Positions 7,246 to 9,907 of a DNA stretch of 9,907 nucleotides are shown here, in pieces (the first letter of the stretch is position 1; each line of letters begins with the position of its first letter). This DNA is from SZUA-430 sp964638635. GTDB lineage: Bacteria; Pseudomonadota; Alphaproteobacteria; Micropepsales; Micropepsaceae. The notes below the pieces were generated by a model. That model was not told the origin of the DNA, searched no databases, and worked only from the letters and a program-made list of their open reading frames with translations. A program made the translations under genes and the position numbers. The stretch is taken from assembly GCA_964638635.1 (NCBI GenBank), contig CAZXAQ010000119.1:1-9907 (forward strand), read 5' to 3'.

Positions 7246-7276
7246 AACGCGCTCCTCGAACGGCCGGGCGATCGTA

Positions 7277-7621
7277 CTACGAAAACCGCTCCCACGCCGC
7301 TTGGCGCGAGATGCCGAGCGCCTCGCCGATCTGCGCCCAACTGACCTCACGCTTGCGCAAAATATCGATCTGACTTTGCAAGATCCCGCGCGCCGCCTCG
7401 ACGCTCGCCTCCGACGGCGGTAACGCTTCCAGCAAACGCTCGGTCGAAAGGCTCTCCCACCCGGCAAAGCCGCTGGTCGGCTTCCCCGCGATCACGAGCA
7501 CACACTGATCGATACAAGCGTCGCAAATATGCACCCCCGGTCCCCCAACCAGCTTCGTGACCTCTTTGTCGGTCTTCCGACAAAACGAGCAAAAGAGCTT
7601 ACGCTTCAACCGCGGCAACAT
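7277..7621 (-). CDS. ClpX-type C4 zinc-finger protein (114 aa)
   Basis: The N-terminal half carries the zf-C4_ClpX zinc-binding domain: FCSFCRKTDKEV followed by VHICDACIDQC, giving a CxxC...CxxC site. In ClpX this domain dimerises and binds substrates and adaptors. Here no AAA+ ATPase domain follows, so the protein is not ClpX. The C-terminal part (about residues 80-114) is helical and ends in SWAQIGEALGISRQAAWERF, which resembles a helix-turn-helix and suggests possible DNA binding. I chose ATG 7621-7619 because AAGGAG lies 8 bases upstream and the zinc domain starts directly after it. Longer in-frame extensions run through the promoter region. It is the first gene of the minus-strand cluster, 31 bp before the GFA gene. 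A role as a small regulator or Clp-substrate adaptor is inference only. Confidence 0.83.
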   Translation of the reverse strand: MLPRLKRKLFCSFCRKTDKEVTKLVGGPGVHICDACIDQCVLVIAGKPTSGFAGWESLSTERLLEALPPSEASVEAARGILQSQIDILRKREVSWAQIGEALGISRQAAWERFS

Positions 7622-7629
7622 GACAAGAT

Positions 7630-7650
7630 CTCCTTGACATGACGTCAAGG
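7630..7650 (-). promoter_or_regulatory. Hairpin overlapping the Shine-Dalgarno of the zinc-finger gene
   Basis: On the minus strand CCTTGAC (7650-7644), loop GTCAT, GTCAAGG (7638-7632) form a perfect 7-bp stem. Its 3' arm contains the first four bases of the ribosome site AAGGAG (7635-7630). In RNA this could mask translation initiation of the zinc-finger gene; as DNA the same dyad could be an operator. The sequence cannot distinguish the two. Confidence 0.5.
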
Positions 7651-7743
7651 TGGGCCTGACGCTTACATATGTCAAGACAATCCTGACAAACTCTCGGGGC
7701 GCGCATCCCGGGGAAGGCAAGCCGGCCAAGGAAAATCGCCATC

Positions 7744-7772
7744 TTGACATGCAAGCAAGCGCTTGCTTTCAT
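7744..7772 (+). promoter_or_regulatory. Probable tetR promoter, possibly giving a leaderless mRNA
   Basis: A consensus -35 TTGACA (7744-7749) is followed, after a 17-bp spacer, by TTTCAT (7767-7772), a 4/6 match to TATAAT. Transcription would then begin about 6-8 bases later, at or next to the A of the tetR ATG (7779). No Shine-Dalgarno sequence precedes that ATG, which fits a leaderless transcript. The -10 is weak, so the call is moderate. Confidence 0.5.
7753..7768. promoter_or_regulatory. Perfect 16-bp palindrome, likely TetR operator
   Basis: AAGCAAGCGCTTGCTT is its own reverse complement. TG and CA continue the symmetry beyond one mismatched base on each side. It lies between the predicted -35 and -10 of the tetR gene, 10 bp before the start codon, the usual site for autorepression by a TetR-family dimer. 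The palindrome is seen directly; its use by the adjacent regulator is inferred. Confidence 0.72.
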
Positions 7773-7778
7773 ACGACC

Positions 7779-8420
7779 ATGGCCAAACCCGCCCCCCGCA
7801 CCCAAAGCCCACGCACGCGCATCCTCGCGCAAGCCGTCGACCTCTTTGCCATCCAAGGCTTCGACGCCGTGACGATGCGCCAGCTGGGCGACGCGGTCGG
7901 CCTCGACAACAGCAGCCTCTACCGTCACTTCCCGAGTAAGGCCGCCCTCGTGGATGCCGTGCTTGACCACGTGGCGGCGGAGGTCTTCACAACGGTGGCA
8001 CCGCTGATCGACCCCACGGCGCCGCTGACGTTGACAGCACTCGAGAACATCTGCGCGACGGCCGGCACCTATCTGTTCGACAACCCGTCGGCCGCCCGCC
8101 TGCTCGTGCATTGGATCATGTCGACCGGCGGCGAGGGCGGCATGTTCAAAGTTGCCGTCGCAGCAACCGACAAATCCCGCCCCGGCGGAAAATTGCTCGC
8201 CGCCTTGCGCGATCGCCTCGACGACGCCGTGAAGCACGGCCGCATCCGCAAGCACGCGACGCCGGACGCACTCGTCATCGCACTCGCCGCCACAATCGTT
8301 CGCCCAGCGACTTATGGCCACTTGTTCAAGACCCTTGAACCCAGCCGCCGCCGCGAAGCCGCACGCGCCGCTTGGGAACAGGAGCTACGCGCGGCCATTC
8401 GCGGAGCCTTCGCACCATGA
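7779..8420 (+). CDS. TetR/AcrR-family transcriptional regulator
   Basis: This 213-aa cytoplasmic repressor-type protein has a TetR_N DNA-binding domain at residues 11-58: TRILAQAVDLFAIQGFDAVTM, then the helix-turn-helix RQLGDAVGLDNSSLYRHFPSK, with the signature YRHFPSK at 48-54. The rest (about 60-213) is the helical ligand-binding and dimerisation domain, whose ligand cannot be predicted. The ATG at 7779 places the HTH at the normal distance from the N-terminus. Longer in-frame ORF sequence upstream runs through the promoter and operator and was rejected. No Shine-Dalgarno is seen. The stop overlaps the next start as ATGA, so the regulator and the DUF418 protein are co-transcribed and the DUF418 gene is the most likely target. 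It is divergent from the zinc-finger/purT cluster and could regulate that too. Confidence 0.93.
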   Translation: MAKPAPRTQSPRTRILAQAVDLFAIQGFDAVTMRQLGDAVGLDNSSLYRHFPSKAALVDAVLDHVAAEVFTTVAPLIDPTAPLTLTALENICATAGTYLFDNPSAARLLVHWIMSTGGEGGMFKVAVAATDKSRPGGKLLAALRDRLDDAVKHGRIRKHATPDALVIALAATIVRPATYGHLFKTLEPSRRREAARAAWEQELRAAIRGAFAP

Positions 8421-9634
8421 CCCACGCCCCCGTCGCCGAAGCCGAACGCGCCGACGTGCTCGACGCCCTCAGAGCCTTCGCCCTGCTCGGCATCTTCATC
8501 TCGCACGTTCCGGGTTTCTCCGGCTTCGAGTTCATGAGCACCGCCGAACAAGCCGCCCTCGACCGCTTCGGCGCGAACGCAGCGCTCGATGCCGCGTTGC
8601 AGTTCTTCATCGACGGAAAGTTCTTCTCGCTGTTCTCGCTCCTCTTCGGCATCGGCTTCGCCGTTCAGATCGAAAGCGCCATGCGTGCCGGTCGCAACTT
8701 CACCCGCCACTTCTCGCGCCGCCTAGCGATCCTGTTCGCGATCGGCGTCGCCCACGCGCTGATTTGGTACGGCGACATCTTGAAAGACTACGCGCTGATC
8801 GGCTTCCTGCTGCTCGTCACCGCCCGCTGGACGCCTAAGTCGACCGCCTTCGCCGCCGCCGCCGTACTCCTCCTGCGCGCCCTCTGGCCCCTCGCGATCT
8901 GGATGCTGGTCGCTCAAACCACCCCGCTCGAAGCAGGCGCGAACCCCAAAGGCGACTTCTTCGCCCTCACGCAAACCTTCGCCGGCACCAACCCCGCCGC
9001 CATCTTCGTCGCCAACCTGGAACTGCTCCGGTTCAAGGCGCTGCAGATGCTCTACGAAGGCAAAGCAATCTCGATCCTCGCCATGTTCCTTGTGGGCGCC
9101 TACATCGGCAAGCGCCGCCTCTATCGCGACCTCACTTTGCACGAGCCGCTCTTGCGCAAAGTGTTTGCGGTCTGCCTCCCCATCGGCATCATCGGCAACG
9201 CCCTGCTCGTTCCGATCAGCGCCGCGACGCCCGCGTACCCACCGTCGCCGATGTGGGTTTTCCAGCACATGGTGTTCGCTGTCGCGGTCCCCGCCATGAC
9301 GCTCGCCTACGTCAGCGGCTTTGCGCTTCTTTGGACACGTCGCGCCGGCATGTTCCTACGCGCCCTCGCCCCCGCAGGCCGCATGGCGCTCACCACCTAC
9401 GTCAGCCAATCGCTCATCGGCGTCTTCGTGTTCTACGGCATCGGATTGAGCCGGCACGGCACGTTCGGCCTCGCCGAATGCATCGCCTTCGCACTCGCCG
9501 CGTTCGTGCTCCAATGCACAGCGAGCGCCCTCTGGTTCAGCCTCTTCCGCTTCGGCCCGCTCGAGTGGCTTTGGCGCCGGACCACCTACGGCACACCGCT
9601 TCCGATGCTCAGACGCACCTCGGCCGTGGCGTAA
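8417..9634 (+). CDS. DUF418/YeiB-like integral membrane protein
   Basis: This is a 405-aa polytopic membrane protein of the DUF418 family, related to E. coli YeiB. The family has unproven function and a fold reminiscent of membrane acyltransferases. Characteristic stretches are RADVLDALRAFALLGIFISH (residues 11-30), FFIDGKFFSLFSLLFGIGFA (63-82), the RRLAILFAIGVAHALIWYGDILKDYALIGF block (101-130), and the C-terminal DUF418 domain (about 225-400) with LAPAGRMALTTYVSQSLIG (317-335) and FRFGPLEWLWRRTTYG (377-392). About nine to ten hydrophobic segments are visible. The start is the ATG at 8417, overlapping the tetR stop as ATGA. Reading further upstream only adds residues from within tetR. Co-transcription with a TetR repressor suggests induction by a small molecule, perhaps in export or envelope modification; this is inference. 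Confidence 0.9.
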   Translation: MTHAPVAEAERADVLDALRAFALLGIFISHVPGFSGFEFMSTAEQAALDRFGANAALDAALQFFIDGKFFSLFSLLFGIGFAVQIESAMRAGRNFTRHFSRRLAILFAIGVAHALIWYGDILKDYALIGFLLLVTARWTPKSTAFAAAAVLLLRALWPLAIWMLVAQTTPLEAGANPKGDFFALTQTFAGTNPAAIFVANLELLRFKALQMLYEGKAISILAMFLVGAYIGKRRLYRDLTLHEPLLRKVFAVCLPIGIIGNALLVPISAATPAYPPSPMWVFQHMVFAVAVPAMTLAYVSGFALLWTRRAGMFLRALAPAGRMALTTYVSQSLIGVFVFYGIGLSRHGTFGLAECIAFALAAFVLQCTASALWFSLFRFGPLEWLWRRTTYGTPLPMLRRTSAVA

Positions 9635-9650
9635 CTGCCGTTGCCGAAGC

Positions 9651-9907
9651 CTAATTCTTGCTCTGATCCACGAGCTTGTTCTTCGCGATCCACGGCATCA
9701 TCGCGCGCAGCTTCTGGCCGACGTCTTCGATCGGATGCTTCGCGAGATTCGCGCGCGTCGCCTTGAAGCTCGCCTGCCCGGCCTTGTTCTCGAGCACCCA
9801 GTCGCGCGCGAACTTGCCGGTCTGAATGTCGGCGAGCACCCGCTTCATCTCAGCCTTCGTCTCCGGCGTGATGATGCGCGGCCCCGTGACGTATTCGCCA
9901 TACTCGG
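9651..9907 (-). CDS. ilvC: Ketol-acid reductoisomerase, C-terminal 84 residues (N-terminus outside window)
   Basis: IlvC isomerises and reduces 2-acetolactate (and 2-aceto-2-hydroxybutyrate) with NADPH and Mg2+, the second step of valine/isoleucine synthesis and the source of the LeuA substrate 2-oxoisovalerate. The visible part starts EYGEYVTGPRIITPETKAE and continues with MKRVLADIQTGKFARDWVLE, then ends in MMPWIAKNKLVDQSKN before TAG at 9653-9651. This is the typical C-terminal helical domain of class I (short) IlvC. The gene converges on the DUF418 gene, with only 16 bp between the two stops and no clear hairpin terminator there. Identity is secure despite truncation. Confidence 0.96.
   Translation of the reverse strand, partial: EYGEYVTGPRIITPETKAEMKRVLADIQTGKFARDWVLENKAGQASFKATRANLAKHPIEDVGQKLRAMMPWIAKNKLVDQSKN

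Noticed and set aside
7622..7690. TTGACA on the minus strand (7675-7670) as -35 of the zinc-finger gene
   Set aside because: At 16-18 bp spacing the -10 candidates (such as CACCTT) do not resemble TATAAT, so I did not call a promoter in this direction.
8723..9268. 181-codon minus-strand frame inside the DUF418 gene
   Set aside because: It is an antisense shadow rich in Glu, Gly, Asp and Arg, opposite a clear membrane-protein coding frame.
1..9907. tRNA, rRNA, CRISPR array, insertion sequence or phage genes
   Set aside because: I looked for clover-leaf patterns, regularly spaced repeats, terminal inverted repeats and transposase or integrase motifs, and saw none.

Overview
The window looks like chromosomal DNA from an alphaproteobacterium. 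The evidence is high GC, the wording of the LeuA, IlvC and PurT proteins, ATGA/TGATG-type start-stop overlaps, and the gene neighbourhood. I see no phage, plasmid, insertion sequence, CRISPR or RNA-gene signal. The content is housekeeping and accessory metabolism.

Layout. Positions 1-1165 (minus) hold the N-terminal three quarters of leuA (2-isopropylmalate synthase), cut by the window edge. Upstream of it, at 1181-1412, is a complete-looking leucine attenuator: a 42-residue leader ORF ending in a leucine run, followed by mutually exclusive RNA hairpins. Divergent from leuA, at 1605-2339 (plus), is a phytanoyl-CoA dioxygenase-family (PhyH) gene. It is followed at 2429-4654 (plus) by a 741-aa membrane protein fused to a spermidine-synthase-like domain.

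A tight five-gene minus-strand cluster runs from 7621 down to 4598. In transcription order it contains a small ClpX-type C4 zinc-finger protein, a GFA-family zinc protein whose frame is broken near its end, a 69-aa two-helix membrane protein, purT (formate-dependent GAR transformylase) and a six-helix membrane protein of unknown function. The last gene overlaps the end of the spermidine-synthase-like gene by 57 bp, tail to tail.

Divergent from this cluster is a plus-strand pair, a TetR-family regulator (7779-8420) and a DUF418/YeiB-like membrane protein (8417-9634), coupled by ATGA. A perfect 16-bp palindrome lies inside the predicted tetR promoter and is probably its autoregulatory operator. 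The right edge (9651-9907, minus) is the C-terminal end of ilvC (ketol-acid reductoisomerase).

Two branched-chain amino acid genes in the same orientation (ilvC, leuA) therefore bracket about 8.5 kb of mostly unrelated genes. The most informative observations are the uncatalogued leu leader peptide with its attenuator, the apparent one-base frameshift in the GFA gene, and the two compact control elements in the tetR/zinc-finger divergent region.
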